Shown here: positions 1 through 8,744 of the stretch, piece by piece | Position numbering within the stretch: position 1 is the stretch's first letter | Layout: each line of letters starts with the position of its first letter | Assembly (NCBI RefSeq): GCF_017742215.1 | Contig: NZ_JAGHKP010000001.1 | Span: 124,001-188,000, forward strand | Origin: Chitinophaga chungangae | GTDB taxonomy: Bacteria > Bacteroidota > Bacteroidia > Chitinophagales > Chitinophagaceae | Reading direction: 5' to 3' | Length of the DNA: 64,000 nucleotides | Notes under the pieces: generated by a model | What the model was told of the DNA's origin: nothing | Databases searched by the model: none | The model's input: only the letters and a program-made list of their open reading frames with translations | Position numbers and translations under genes: made by a program

Positions 1-1229
1 TCGGCAATCCCGTGTGGAATGCCGCGCATCTTTTGCAGGTATTCCCGTTGCAGGGCGCATTCGGCTGGCATTTGCGGGACGCTTCCGGCGGGCCGGTGCT
101 GCGCCATGCAATGCCGGTTTCTTCTGAGGCCGTTGCGAGGATGAATGCCGCCACCACTATGGCGCTTGCTAAATTCAGCGCCAATTTCAGCACGGTACCG
201 GAGCCCGACGGTGTGAACCTGCGCGTGCAGCTCAAGCCGCATCCAGATGAAGACGCAGTGGCAGTAACGCTTGCCGTGTTTGCGAATCCCGCTGCCGCCG
301 CCACGGCCATCACCGGCATTGTGGACACGATGTTGCAGCATTGGAGAACGTATTCCTACACCCCGCTCGAGCGCCGCCTGCAGCATTTGCTGGAAGTAGC
401 GGTGAAAGAACGCAGGCCTTTGCTGACCGACCCGGGCGTTTACTTTGAAATTTACGACGAACCGCCGCCGATCCAGAAGATGTTCCGGTTGTGGTCGCTG
501 CCGGGATTTACCGGCGCGGAACTGCTGCGCAGCACGAACGGCTACGTTGCCGCTACGGACCCGCTGGCCGTTGCAGCCGCCGAAGCGGCCATTCAAACCA
601 CCATCAGCCGCGGTTTGCATTACGATAATTTTACGATCACGCAGTCCGGCCCGAACTTTTTCGGGGTGGAGCTGCGCCTGCAAGACGGTACGCCGATCGC
701 TGAAGCGCCGGCGGTATTTGCAAGCCAGGCACAGGCTAAAGCCGCGGTGATGCAGATCTGGCTGCACCTGCACCGTTTTATGAGCGCGGAAGGTTTTTAT
801 ATGACGGAGCACCTGTTGCTTGCGCCGAAAGATCCGCCGGTAACGGAGTTGCAGATCAGGGAAGTGAAAGACCCGTATTCTTTCCAGGTCACTTTTATAT
901 TTCCTTCGGGATATGCGCAAAATTTCAGCGGAGGGCCGCAGGAGCTTTCCCGCCCGGAAAAATACCGCGACCCGGAGTTCCGCAAACATGCGGAGCAGCA
1001 GGTGCGTAAAAGCTGTCCTTCCCACATTTTGCCGCGTGTGTTGTGGGTAGACCGTGAGCTGCCCGGCGCACCGCCCGATTCCCCCAGCTTTGAGAATTTC
1101 GAAACCAGGTACCGGCTCTGGCAGGAAGCGTGGATCACGGACGAAACGAATGAAACGGCGATCAGGCCGTTGCGTAATTCGCTGGTAACGATGCTCAATC
1201 TTATTTACGAAGATTTTGAAAACGAATAA
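1..1229 (+). CDS. Large eCIS-locus protein, C-terminal part only (5' end outside window)
   Basis: The reading frame is open to the left edge (codons before the GTG at 12 are all sense), so this is taken as the C-terminal part of a longer protein. About 405 residues follow that GTG. Two similar modules are visible (about residues 38-127 and 184-270 from the GTG), each with a VFA/A-rich helix and ending in a HLL motif. The last third has DPYSF, a FR(K)HAEQ-like stretch and PSHILPRVLWVD. I know this tail from large uncharacterised proteins that sit next to contractile injection system genes. The 3' end overlaps the tape-measure gene by 14 bases, consistent with translational coupling. No enzymatic motif is seen. 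A structural or baseplate-linked role is inference from position only. Confidence 0.6.
   Translation, partial: GNPVWNAAHLLQVFPLQGAFGWHLRDASGGPVLRHAMPVSSEAVARMNAATTMALAKFSANFSTVPEPDGVNLRVQLKPHPDEDAVAVTLAVFANPAAAATAITGIVDTMLQHWRTYSYTPLERRLQHLLEVAVKERRPLLTDPGVYFEIYDEPPPIQKMFRLWSLPGFTGAELLRSTNGYVAATDPLAVAAAEAAIQTTISRGLHYDNFTITQSGPNFFGVELRLQDGTPIAEAPAVFASQAQAKAAVMQIWLHLHRFMSAEGFYMTEHLLLAPKDPPVTELQIREVKDPYSFQVTFIFPSGYAQNFSGGPQELSRPEKYRDPEFRKHAEQQVRKSCPSHILPRVLWVDRELPGAPPDSPSFENFETRYRLWQEAWITDETNETAIRPLRNSLVTMLNLIYEDFENE
123..821 (+). repeat. Diverged internal duplication in the first protein
   Basis: Two segments of about 85-90 codons (about 123-392 and 561-821) encode similar patterns: an alanine-rich helix, a strand with N-x-x-x-V-x-L spacing, a VFA motif followed by an alanine-rich helix, then an aromatic stretch ending in HLL. 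The similarity is at protein level only, and the spacing between copies is about 146 codons. The likely explanation is a tandemly repeated module in a longer protein. Confidence 0.4.
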
Positions 1230-2751
1230 ACATATCATCCAGAAACAGGTGTTCGAAATGCGGGGCTACAGCAAACGTCCCGGTTTTGAATGGGAGCAGT
1301 CTGTGGCGGACCATTACAGGTCGGTGATCGCGCCGGGCATTGAAGAATGTTTCGACGCATTGCCTGTTACGGACGAGCACCTGGTGATCGATTCGATCGA
1401 CATCGACCTGGGCGTGTTTACGCATGAAAGTTTTGTGAACGAAGGGCGGGAACGGCTGGTGAGCTTGCTGGGCGAACATCTGCTGGAATGCCGCAGGAAG
1501 GCGGTTGCGGAGAAGGAAAAGCAGTTGCGCGAAATGGAAGAAAATCCAAAAGAAAATGTCTTTCAAAAAACAGCACCCGAAACATTGCCCGGCGAACAGG
1601 TGCTGGAATTGGAAATGGCGGAGGGAGAGGCGTTGTTGTATTTTCTGAAGGAAGGCAACTTGCCCTGGTGGTTTACCGCGCCGGAGAACCTTTTCACCCC
1701 TTCCGTTCTCTCCAATAAAAGTATTATTCCCCGTTTGCAGCAATTACTGCGTCGCGAAGAAGCCGCCATGATCCGTGCCAGCAGGCATTTTCCGGACGAA
1801 ACGATGTTGGCGCTGCTGGAACATTTTGTGAAAGATTCCGCCATCGCAAAACGCGGGTGGGAAATATTTTCGAAAACCGCGCAACAATATCCGGCCGTCT
1901 TTCCCTTCTTCCGGCAGCGCTTCTGGACGATGTGGCTGCGCGCTAAAGAGGAAATTCCGCACCAGGAAGCGATCACGCATTTGTTCGCGCCATTCGATGA
2001 AAAATTTATCGCGGCGATGTACGAGGCGTGCCTTGAAGTACGTGAAGACGAACATTTTGAAATATACGCGGCTTTACTGGAGCCGGCCCTAACCGGAGAA
2101 AAAAAACTGCCGGAGAAAGGAAATGCCGATGAAGCTTCTGCTGATGGCGACCGGGAAAAGATCAAACGAAACCCCGGGGAGGAAACACCTGCATCCGTGA
2201 TTTCCCCTGCGGAAAAAGAAATTGAAGCGAGGGGGAAACCCGCGCTGGATGAAGCCATTTACGTGGAAGCGGCGGGCCTCGTGCTGCTGCATCCTTTCTT
2301 CACCGAGCTTTTCAGCAGCACGGGCCTCTGGCAAGAAAACCGCTGGTGTTCGCGGGCGGCGCCGTTCAAAGCCGTACAGCTCCTGTCGTTCCTGACCTAT
2401 GGCGAAGGTGAAATGCCCGAATACCGGCTCGCCTTCCATAAACTACTCACCGGCATGGACGCCGCCACGCCATTGCCCACCGAAGCGCCGCTGCAGCCTG
2501 AAGAAACCGCCACCTGCACCGAACTGCTCGAAGCCGTGCTCCGGCATTGGCCGGCGCTCAGAAACACGGGTGTGGACGGTTTGCGCGAAGGTTTCCTGCT
2601 TCGCAACGGCAAAGTGGAACAAACGCCGGACGGCCTGAAGATGGATGTGGAGCGGCTTGCGCAGGATGTGCTGCTGGCGCGCCTGCCCTGGGGCTTTTCC
2701 ACCGTGAAATTGCCGTGGCTGGAGCCGCTGCTGACGGTGAACTGGATATAG
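1216..2751 (+). CDS. Contractile injection system tape-measure protein
   Basis: This 511-residue protein begins with the conserved pattern of the CIS tape-measure family: HIIQKQVFEM, then GFEWEQSVADHY and an IDSIDIDLG strand within the first 70 residues, and later a C-terminal part with EAAGLVLLHPFFTELF and KAVQLLSFLTYGE. In this family the protein sets the length of the contractile tube during assembly in the cytoplasm. The start is TTG at 1216; it keeps the conserved HIIQKQV segment, whereas the first in-frame ATG (1258) would remove it. A charged, glutamate-rich linker lies near residues 295-345. The gene overlaps the upstream gene by 14 bases and lies 24 bases before the VWA gene. The family call is strong; the exact partner tube genes are outside the window. 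Confidence 0.82.
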   Translation: MKTNKHIIQKQVFEMRGYSKRPGFEWEQSVADHYRSVIAPGIEECFDALPVTDEHLVIDSIDIDLGVFTHESFVNEGRERLVSLLGEHLLECRRKAVAEKEKQLREMEENPKENVFQKTAPETLPGEQVLELEMAEGEALLYFLKEGNLPWWFTAPENLFTPSVLSNKSIIPRLQQLLRREEAAMIRASRHFPDETMLALLEHFVKDSAIAKRGWEIFSKTAQQYPAVFPFFRQRFWTMWLRAKEEIPHQEAITHLFAPFDEKFIAAMYEACLEVREDEHFEIYAALLEPALTGEKKLPEKGNADEASADGDREKIKRNPGEETPASVISPAEKEIEARGKPALDEAIYVEAAGLVLLHPFFTELFSSTGLWQENRWCSRAAPFKAVQLLSFLTYGEGEMPEYRLAFHKLLTGMDAATPLPTEAPLQPEETATCTELLEAVLRHWPALRNTGVDGLREGFLLRNGKVEQTPDGLKMDVERLAQDVLLARLPWGFSTVKLPWLEPLLTVNWI

Positions 2752-2775
2752 AACTAAAACAAAAAACCAAATATC

Positions 2776-5109
2776 ATGAAGCCAAAAGTGAAAAACTTAC
2801 TTCAGATGTTCAGGCAGCTATTCCTGTACATCCTTGTTATGTGCCTCCCCATGCTGGCGAAAAGCCAGGAAGTGATCACAGTGAACGTTGCCAATGCAGA
2901 CCATACCTACAACCTGCCCATCAACGTTGCGATCAATCCCCAGCTGACCATCGGGCCGAGCGGCACCGGTGGAATGGTGTTGTGGGAATTTGCCGCGGCT
3001 TTCCCCGGCGGAGCTGCGCCGCTGGGCGGCGGAGACGGGTTCGTCAAAGACGGCGTCCAGGTGCAGCTGCCTGCCGCCGAAAACGTGCCCATCAGCGATG
3101 TGGAAAAAGTGATCATTTCCGGCACGCCCACGCAACCGGGTTCCTGGTCGTTTTCGCTGCGCGTTACAGACCAGGCCACATCCACCAGCGGTACGCGCAC
3201 ATTTGAAGTGGAAGTAACCCAGTCGCTGGACCTCGTGATCGTGCTGGACCGTTCGGGCAGCATGCTGTCGCCCACATCCGCCAATCCCGGCGCGCCGAGC
3301 CGCTGGAACGCGCTGAAAGAAGCCGTGGGTGGTTTTGCCAATTTGTACCAGCAGGTGACAGTAAACAGGAATGCGAGCAACCGCCTTGGCATCACCTATT
3401 TCGCCACTACGCCCGCGCCCGCTTCCGTTTGCTGCAATACCCTGAAACTCGTGGACGCCACACTGGCGACCTCAGTAGGGACAGATATAGACAACGTGGC
3501 CGTAACGCCCGTGCCTGCCGGTATGACCGCCCTGGGCGCCGGCATAAAATCCGCTACCACCGTGCTTTCCGACGCAACGAAGGCGCGCAGCATACTCGTG
3601 TTTACCGACGGCGAACAGAACCAGAACCCCAGGGTGAACGACGCAGGCACCGGGTATAACGACGGCACCACCATTCCCGGCGGGCCGGCTGCCGGCGGCA
3701 TTAAAATATCCACCATCGGCATCGGCAGCCCCAGTGCGCCTTTCCATACCGTTTTGCTGGGCCTGGCCACATCCAACCGCGGCAGTTACAACACCACGCT
3801 GGACGGTACCAATTTCGAATTCCAGGGCGGGCTTGCCAGCGGCGATCTTTCCATGGGGTTTATGGTGCAGTTCGTGGACATGCTTTCGCAATTCAGCCCG
3901 CAGATCGTGACCACCGCGTTTAAAGCGCTGCCGTCCTCCGGAGCGGTGCCGGTGGAGACTTTCCCGCTGAATAAAAAAGTAGACAAGCTCCTGCTCGAGT
4001 TCAGGGTAGGCCGCAAGCTGGAAATACCGCAGCTGCTGCAGGTCTACAGGGGCATCCGTATCGAAAAGGACGGCGCAGATGTAAAAAGATACGCCCAGCC
4101 CACTTGGGTGGGCAATTACACCAACACGCTGCTGCTCACCATCGATTTTAAGAGAAGTCCTGAAGGAGCGCCGCTGCTGAACCCCGCGGGCACCTGGAGC
4201 GTGCAGGCCGCCGATTCCGGCATGAACCTGAGATCGGTGAACCTCAACGTGCTGGCGGACGACCACCGCATGCACATGAAACGTACGCTGGGAAATCTGA
4301 AACCCAAAGTGAACGACAAACTGCCCATCACCTTCACGCTCGATAAACTGCAGCTGCCCGTAACAGATGCGGATGTGAAATGCGTGGTGCTGCGCCCCGG
4401 CGAAGATCTAGGCGACGTACTGGCCCGCAGCGATAAAAACATCAAGCCCGACGGCGCCGATTCCGCATCCTCCGGCGTGCAGAAATATAACAAGCTGTGG
4501 GAAACGGATTCTGCTTTCCGCGCACTCTTCAAACCATCCGAAAACATCGTGCAGCTGACGCATACGGTCGGCGGTAAATACGAAGGCACTTTCGACGGGC
4601 TGAGCGTAGCCGGCGTGTACAAGCTCGTTTACCTCGTAAAAGTGAAGAACGATACCATCGGCGAGTTCCAGCGTACTTTCTCCGAAAGCGTGTATGTTAC
4701 CTTCTCCGGCGTAGACCTTTCCAAATCGGATGTGAGCACTACTATCCAGAACGGCCAGCTGGTGATGACCTTCAGGCCGATGACCAGCTACGGGAAATAC
4801 ATCGGTCCCGCTATGGGCCCGGGTTTCGCCGTTTCCAACAACGACATTAAAATAGCCGGCGTGGAGGATCACCAGGACGGCCGGTATACCATCACCTTCA
4901 CCGGTGCGATAGACCAGCCTACGAAACTCACCATTGTTGGCCAGGAAATATATTCAGGCAAACTGGAGAATGCAGGCAAGAGCGGCTCATTCATCGACCA
5001 GATCAAAAAATGGCTGGAATCCATCGGTCTTCCCGCCTGGACGATCTGGATCATCCTGCTGCTGATCATTCTCCTGCTGTGGCTGATGTTCAGGAAAAAG
5101 AAACCGTAA
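2776..5109 (+). CDS. Membrane-anchored VWA-domain protein of the eCIS locus
   Basis: The 777-residue protein has an N-terminal signal peptide (hydrophobic residues about 11-28, ending near KSQ), an Ig/cadherin-like strand-rich domain to about residue 148, a von Willebrand A domain starting at VIVLDRSGSM with an intact MIDAS DxSxS (D158, S160, S162), further beta-rich domains, and a C-terminal transmembrane helix (about 755-772) followed by RKKKP. The predicted topology is a large extracytoplasmic adhesin-like body held in the inner membrane by one helix. VWA domains bind protein ligands through a divalent metal. It sits between the tape-measure and DUF4157 genes on the same strand, with a 19-base gap downstream, so a role in tethering or docking the injection particle is a reasonable inference. 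I do not know a named family for the whole chain. Confidence 0.72.
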   Translation: MKPKVKNLLQMFRQLFLYILVMCLPMLAKSQEVITVNVANADHTYNLPINVAINPQLTIGPSGTGGMVLWEFAAAFPGGAAPLGGGDGFVKDGVQVQLPAAENVPISDVEKVIISGTPTQPGSWSFSLRVTDQATSTSGTRTFEVEVTQSLDLVIVLDRSGSMLSPTSANPGAPSRWNALKEAVGGFANLYQQVTVNRNASNRLGITYFATTPAPASVCCNTLKLVDATLATSVGTDIDNVAVTPVPAGMTALGAGIKSATTVLSDATKARSILVFTDGEQNQNPRVNDAGTGYNDGTTIPGGPAAGGIKISTIGIGSPSAPFHTVLLGLATSNRGSYNTTLDGTNFEFQGGLASGDLSMGFMVQFVDMLSQFSPQIVTTAFKALPSSGAVPVETFPLNKKVDKLLLEFRVGRKLEIPQLLQVYRGIRIEKDGADVKRYAQPTWVGNYTNTLLLTIDFKRSPEGAPLLNPAGTWSVQAADSGMNLRSVNLNVLADDHRMHMKRTLGNLKPKVNDKLPITFTLDKLQLPVTDADVKCVVLRPGEDLGDVLARSDKNIKPDGADSASSGVQKYNKLWETDSAFRALFKPSENIVQLTHTVGGKYEGTFDGLSVAGVYKLVYLVKVKNDTIGEFQRTFSESVYVTFSGVDLSKSDVSTTIQNGQLVMTFRPMTSYGKYIGPAMGPGFAVSNNDIKIAGVEDHQDGRYTITFTGAIDQPTKLTIVGQEIYSGKLENAGKSGSFIDQIKKWLESIGLPAWTIWIILLLIILLLWLMFRKKKP

Positions 5110-5128
5110 GGCATTTTTAATTTTTGTC

Positions 5129-6523
5129 ATGAACAGGGAAATTACCGCCCCGCCCAAAGGACGTTCTCCCGTTTCGGGAGGGCCTCCTTTCTTCCAGCCC
5201 AAGCTCACCATAAACGAGCCGGGCGATATGCATGAAAAAGAAGCGGACGCGATGGCCGACCAGGTGATGCGCATGCCTGACCCACAGCCTTCTTTTTTCG
5301 GCAACGCATCGCCAGGCATACAACGCAAATGCGCGGCGTGCGAACAGGAAGAAAAAGAACAGGCGCACCGTAAACCGCTGACGGACAGTATTTCGCCGGT
5401 GCAGCGCCATGGCGCCGCACCGGCGCCTGCTGTTGGCGCGCGCACGGAAAGCGCCATCAACAGCAGCCGTGGCGGCGGGCATGCATTGCCGGCCGAAACG
5501 CGCGGCTTCATGGAACCCCGCTTCGGGCGCGATTTCGGGGATGTGCGTATTCATGCGGACGATCGTGCCGCGCAGCTCAGCAGCACGCTCAGCGCCCGCG
5601 CATTCACAACGGGCAACGACATCTTTTTCAACAAAGGGCAATTCGCGCCCGGTTCAACTTCCGGCCGGCAATTGCTGGCGCATGAGCTGACGCATGTGGT
5701 GCAGCAGAACGGTTCGCTTTCCCGGAAGGTGATCCAGCGGTACCCATGGCCTTACCGCATGCGGATGCGCCGCGAAGTGAACGAATCGCAAACGGAAACG
5801 ATCTCCAACGCGCCGGCGGCCTTCTCCGCCTGGAACGGCACGTTCACCTGGGACGCACGTTTCACCATCGACCTCGACGCACTGATGGGCCGCGTTTCGC
5901 TCATCATGCGGCTCAGCTCTACGGCGCCGCGCGCGGTGAGAAGAGCCTGGGAAAGAGCGATAGAACGGAAATGGAGCAACCGCATGTTCCTGCGAATTAC
6001 GCCGCCGGGCGTGCCGCAAGGCCCGTGCAAACTGCCCATCGTCGTAAATCTTCAATGGGTGAGCGACCCGGCGAGAGCGCATTACGCCATCAACCCGCAG
6101 GCGCCCGGAACCGTTTCCCCCGGCGGAATTGCCGGCCTCGGCGGTACCACCAGCATGACGGACTGGGGAACGGGAGATACCGTAGACGTAACGCACGAAT
6201 TCGGTCATATGATCGGCAACGCGGAAGAATATTTCACTACCAACGGTACGAACTTCGCCACAGGCGGCCGTACCGGCTTCCGCGATCCCGGCGGCGGCGT
6301 GATGAACAATCCAGCCGAACGCGCGCACAGGCGGCACTTCAACCTGTTCCGCGAACAGGTGGCCGCCATGCTCGGGCTCAGCACCTCACGCGTGCGCGTG
6401 ATCTACGACAACGATGCAATACCCAATTGCCAGGCAGACATCGGCGATTTTCCCGTTCCCGAAAGAGAACCGGGCGATTTCCCCGTGATGCCGGGCACAG
6501 ATACAGGCGAACGCAATGCTTAA
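5129..6523 (+). CDS. DUF4157 (eCIS core-domain) protein with a second, metzincin-like protease domain
   Basis: The 464-residue protein starts with the recurrent leader of DUF4157 proteins (PKLTINEPGD, EKEADAMADQVM, residues 24-47), a CxxC segment (QRKCAACEQ, about 65-73), then the DUF4157 domain (about 125-195) with FGDVRIH and the metal site HELTH (185-189). A separate C-terminal domain carries HEFGHMIGNAEEY (H356, E357, H360, with G363 and E366) and a downstream GGVMNN (389-394) that resembles a metzincin Met-turn. No signal peptide is seen, as expected for cargo loaded in the cytoplasm. DUF4157 proteins are strongly associated with eCIS and often carry toxin domains. I infer a payload protease. 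Its stop overlaps the ATPase start by 8 bases. Confidence 0.8.
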   Translation: MNREITAPPKGRSPVSGGPPFFQPKLTINEPGDMHEKEADAMADQVMRMPDPQPSFFGNASPGIQRKCAACEQEEKEQAHRKPLTDSISPVQRHGAAPAPAVGARTESAINSSRGGGHALPAETRGFMEPRFGRDFGDVRIHADDRAAQLSSTLSARAFTTGNDIFFNKGQFAPGSTSGRQLLAHELTHVVQQNGSLSRKVIQRYPWPYRMRMRREVNESQTETISNAPAAFSAWNGTFTWDARFTIDLDALMGRVSLIMRLSSTAPRAVRRAWERAIERKWSNRMFLRITPPGVPQGPCKLPIVVNLQWVSDPARAHYAINPQAPGTVSPGGIAGLGGTTSMTDWGTGDTVDVTHEFGHMIGNAEEYFTTNGTNFATGGRTGFRDPGGGVMNNPAERAHRRHFNLFREQVAAMLGLSTSRVRVIYDNDAIPNCQADIGDFPVPEREPGDFPVMPGTDTGERNA

Positions 6524-7880
6524 ACCATCCAACATTACACCCCCGCGCGTCACGTCTAACGGCGTGCACGGTCCTTACCTCGTAGCGGCCCTCGAATACC
6601 TGCGCGTTTTTGCGCATGCGCGGCTGGCGGCGCATTTTAAAGGCGAAACGATGACGGTGCCCGAAATGCCGCAGCCGCCCGCGACAGACGAAACTTCTTT
6701 TTCAAAATTCATCCGCCATTCGCAAACGGCTCCCGAAGAACTGGTGCTGCTCATGAGCGCCCTCGCGCCGTTTGTGCTGAGCGGTTTTTTTGACCAGCTG
6801 ATCCAGCAGTTTTTGCCGCAGGGCGGCGAATTCCCGGAATTTGGCGGCGTAAAAGGCACGAGCCACCGCGGCACGCTGGCTACCGGCGAAACCGTGATGT
6901 TCCTGCTTGCGGGAACAGACGCGGCGTTGCGGCTCAGAACGTTGCCACTGTTTTCGGAAGAGAGTTATTTTTTCCGGTACAAGATGCTCAGCATCGATAC
7001 CGTGCGCCCCGGCGAACCGCCGCTGAGCGGTCGGCTGGTGCTCGATCCCGAATATTCCGAAGTATTCACCACCGGCAGGATCGGCCTGCCCCGCCTCAGC
7101 ATGCATTTTCCCGCGGAGCACATCACGACCATGATGGAATGGGACGACCTCGTGCTGCCCGACGGCGTGTGGAAACAGATCCGCGAGCTGGAAAGCTGGA
7201 TCAAACATCACGATACGCTGATGCACGACTGGGGCATGAAACGCAAGCTGAAGCCCGGTTACCGCGTACTGTTCTACGGCCCGCCCGGTACGGGGAAAAC
7301 GCTCACCGCCACGCTACTGGGGAAATACACCGGCAGGGAAGTGTTCCGCATCGACCTGTCGATGGTCATTTCCAAATACATCGGCGAAACGGAAAAAAAC
7401 CTGGCTTCGCTGTTCGACAAAGCGGAGCACAAAAACTGGATATTATTTTTCGACGAGGCGGACGCGATTTTCGGGAAACGCACCGGCGTACGCGACGCGC
7501 ACGACAAATACGCCAACCAGGAAGTATCGTACCTGCTGCAGCGCATCGAGATGCATTCTGGCTTAACGATTCTCGCGTCCAATTTTAAAAACAATATGGA
7601 CGATGCGTTCATCCGCCGTTTCAGTTCCATCATTTATTTCCCGCCGCCCAGGCCGGAAGAAAGGCTGAAACTGCTGCTGAAAGCGTTTCCCGGGGAAGTG
7701 AAACTGAAAAAGGACGTAGACCTGCCCGCCATTGCGGAAGCGCATGAGCTGACGGGCTCGCACATCATGAACATGGTACAGTACGTTTGTTTGAACGCGC
7801 TGGAAAAGGGAGACCTCGCGCTTTCGCACCAGGACATACTTGCCGGCGTAAAACGCGAGCTGGAGAAGGAAGGAAAATGA
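6516..7880 (+). CDS. AAA+ ATPase of the contractile injection system
   Basis: The 454-residue protein has an N-terminal region of about 240 residues without a recognised motif and a C-terminal AAA+ module: Walker A GPPGTGKT (255-262), Walker B ILFFDEAD (309-316), sensor-1 asparagine in ILASNF (N356) and arginine-finger candidates in DAFIRRFS (R367, R368). AAA+ ATPases of this layout are a standard component of eCIS loci (Afp15/PVC15-like), where they are thought to act on particle assembly or cargo loading. The start ATG lies inside the last codons of the DUF4157 gene (8-base overlap), which suggests coupled synthesis with the putative payload. The 3' gap to the next gene is 25 bases. Confidence 0.85.
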   Translation: MLKPSNITPPRVTSNGVHGPYLVAALEYLRVFAHARLAAHFKGETMTVPEMPQPPATDETSFSKFIRHSQTAPEELVLLMSALAPFVLSGFFDQLIQQFLPQGGEFPEFGGVKGTSHRGTLATGETVMFLLAGTDAALRLRTLPLFSEESYFFRYKMLSIDTVRPGEPPLSGRLVLDPEYSEVFTTGRIGLPRLSMHFPAEHITTMMEWDDLVLPDGVWKQIRELESWIKHHDTLMHDWGMKRKLKPGYRVLFYGPPGTGKTLTATLLGKYTGREVFRIDLSMVISKYIGETEKNLASLFDKAEHKNWILFFDEADAIFGKRTGVRDAHDKYANQEVSYLLQRIEMHSGLTILASNFKNNMDDAFIRRFSSIIYFPPPRPEERLKLLLKAFPGEVKLKKDVDLPAIAEAHELTGSHIMNMVQYVCLNALEKGDLALSHQDILAGVKRELEKEGK

Positions 7881-7905
7881 TTTACTCACATCAACATATA
7901 CCGTT

Positions 7906-8580
7906 ATGATCACACCCGCGATTAAAAATAAGATCATGGCCATTGTGAACGTATTCGAAACCGGCACGCCGGAAGGCAGGTACGATGCGATCGCCATTTT
8001 CCCCGACGGCAGGAACGGCAGCCGCCAGATCACTTATGGCCGCAGCCAGACCACTGAGCAGGGCAACCTGCGCAATTTGCTGGAACGTTACATTGCCATC
8101 GGCGGAAAATTCTCCGGCGAATTCAACGCCTTCCTGCCCAAAGTGGGCGCAGTGCCGTTGGTAGACAATAAAGATTTCAAAGACCTGCTGAAAAAAAGCG
8201 CGAAGGAAGACCCGCTCATGCGGCAGGCGCAGGATGAAACTTTCGAGATCCTGTATTTCCAGCCCGCGCTGCATTTCTTTACGGCGGAACAGTTTGCGCT
8301 GCCGCTGAGCCTGCTCGTGATCTACGACAGCTACATTCATTCCGGCTCCATTCCCGGTTTCCTGCGCGTTCGTTTCCCCGAGCGCACGCCGTTGCGCGGC
8401 GGCGACGAAAAAGCCTGGATCGCGGCGTATACCAAAGCGCGGCAGAACTGGCTCGCTACGCATAAAAAGAAAGTGCTTCATCCCACCGTGTACCGCACCA
8501 AAACGTTCATCGACCAGATGAGCAAAGGCAACTGGATGCTCGATCAGCCGGTGACCACCCAGGGCAAAACGATCGCGTAG
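7906..8580 (+). CDS. GH46-like (chitosanase/lysozyme-superfamily) hydrolase of the eCIS locus
   Basis: The 224-residue protein opens with IVNVFETG, followed by DGRNGSR and ITYGRSQTTEQGN. This E...D...TYGRSQT arrangement is what I recall from the chitosanase-like family of the lysozyme superfamily. E18 and D34 are candidate catalytic residues; spacing is slightly shorter than in classical GH46 enzymes, so the assignment is by pattern, not proof. There is no signal peptide, so export would need the injection system or cell lysis. It is the last gene of the same-strand block and may digest peptidoglycan or chitosan to let particles pass or be released, or be a payload. The length is complete and compact, without a binding domain. 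Confidence 0.65.
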   Translation: MITPAIKNKIMAIVNVFETGTPEGRYDAIAIFPDGRNGSRQITYGRSQTTEQGNLRNLLERYIAIGGKFSGEFNAFLPKVGAVPLVDNKDFKDLLKKSAKEDPLMRQAQDETFEILYFQPALHFFTAEQFALPLSLLVIYDSYIHSGSIPGFLRVRFPERTPLRGGDEKAWIAAYTKARQNWLATHKKKVLHPTVYRTKTFIDQMSKGNWMLDQPVTTQGKTIA

Positions 8581-8744
8581 TCTTTTGGAAACAGCTGCCA
8601 AAGCAGGTATTACCGGGCATGTGCAACCCGGCGCCGCGGCGTTGCGCCATCCGCCCGGTGCGGCCCGCCGGACCGTATATCCAATATCCGCCCCCGTGCT
8701 GAGCGAAATTTCCTATTTTCGCCCCTTAGACCAATGATCTGAAT
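8581..8744 (+). promoter_or_regulatory. Gap after the eCIS block with a weak -7-like element
   Basis: The 164-base gap is GC-rich in its middle and contains short complementary stretches (CGGG...CCCG near 8612-8630), but no clear hairpin plus T-run. A TATTTTCG element at 8714-8721, one mismatch from TAnnTTTG, lies 23 bases before the M1 peptidase start and may be its promoter. I see no small gene here. Confidence 0.3.
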
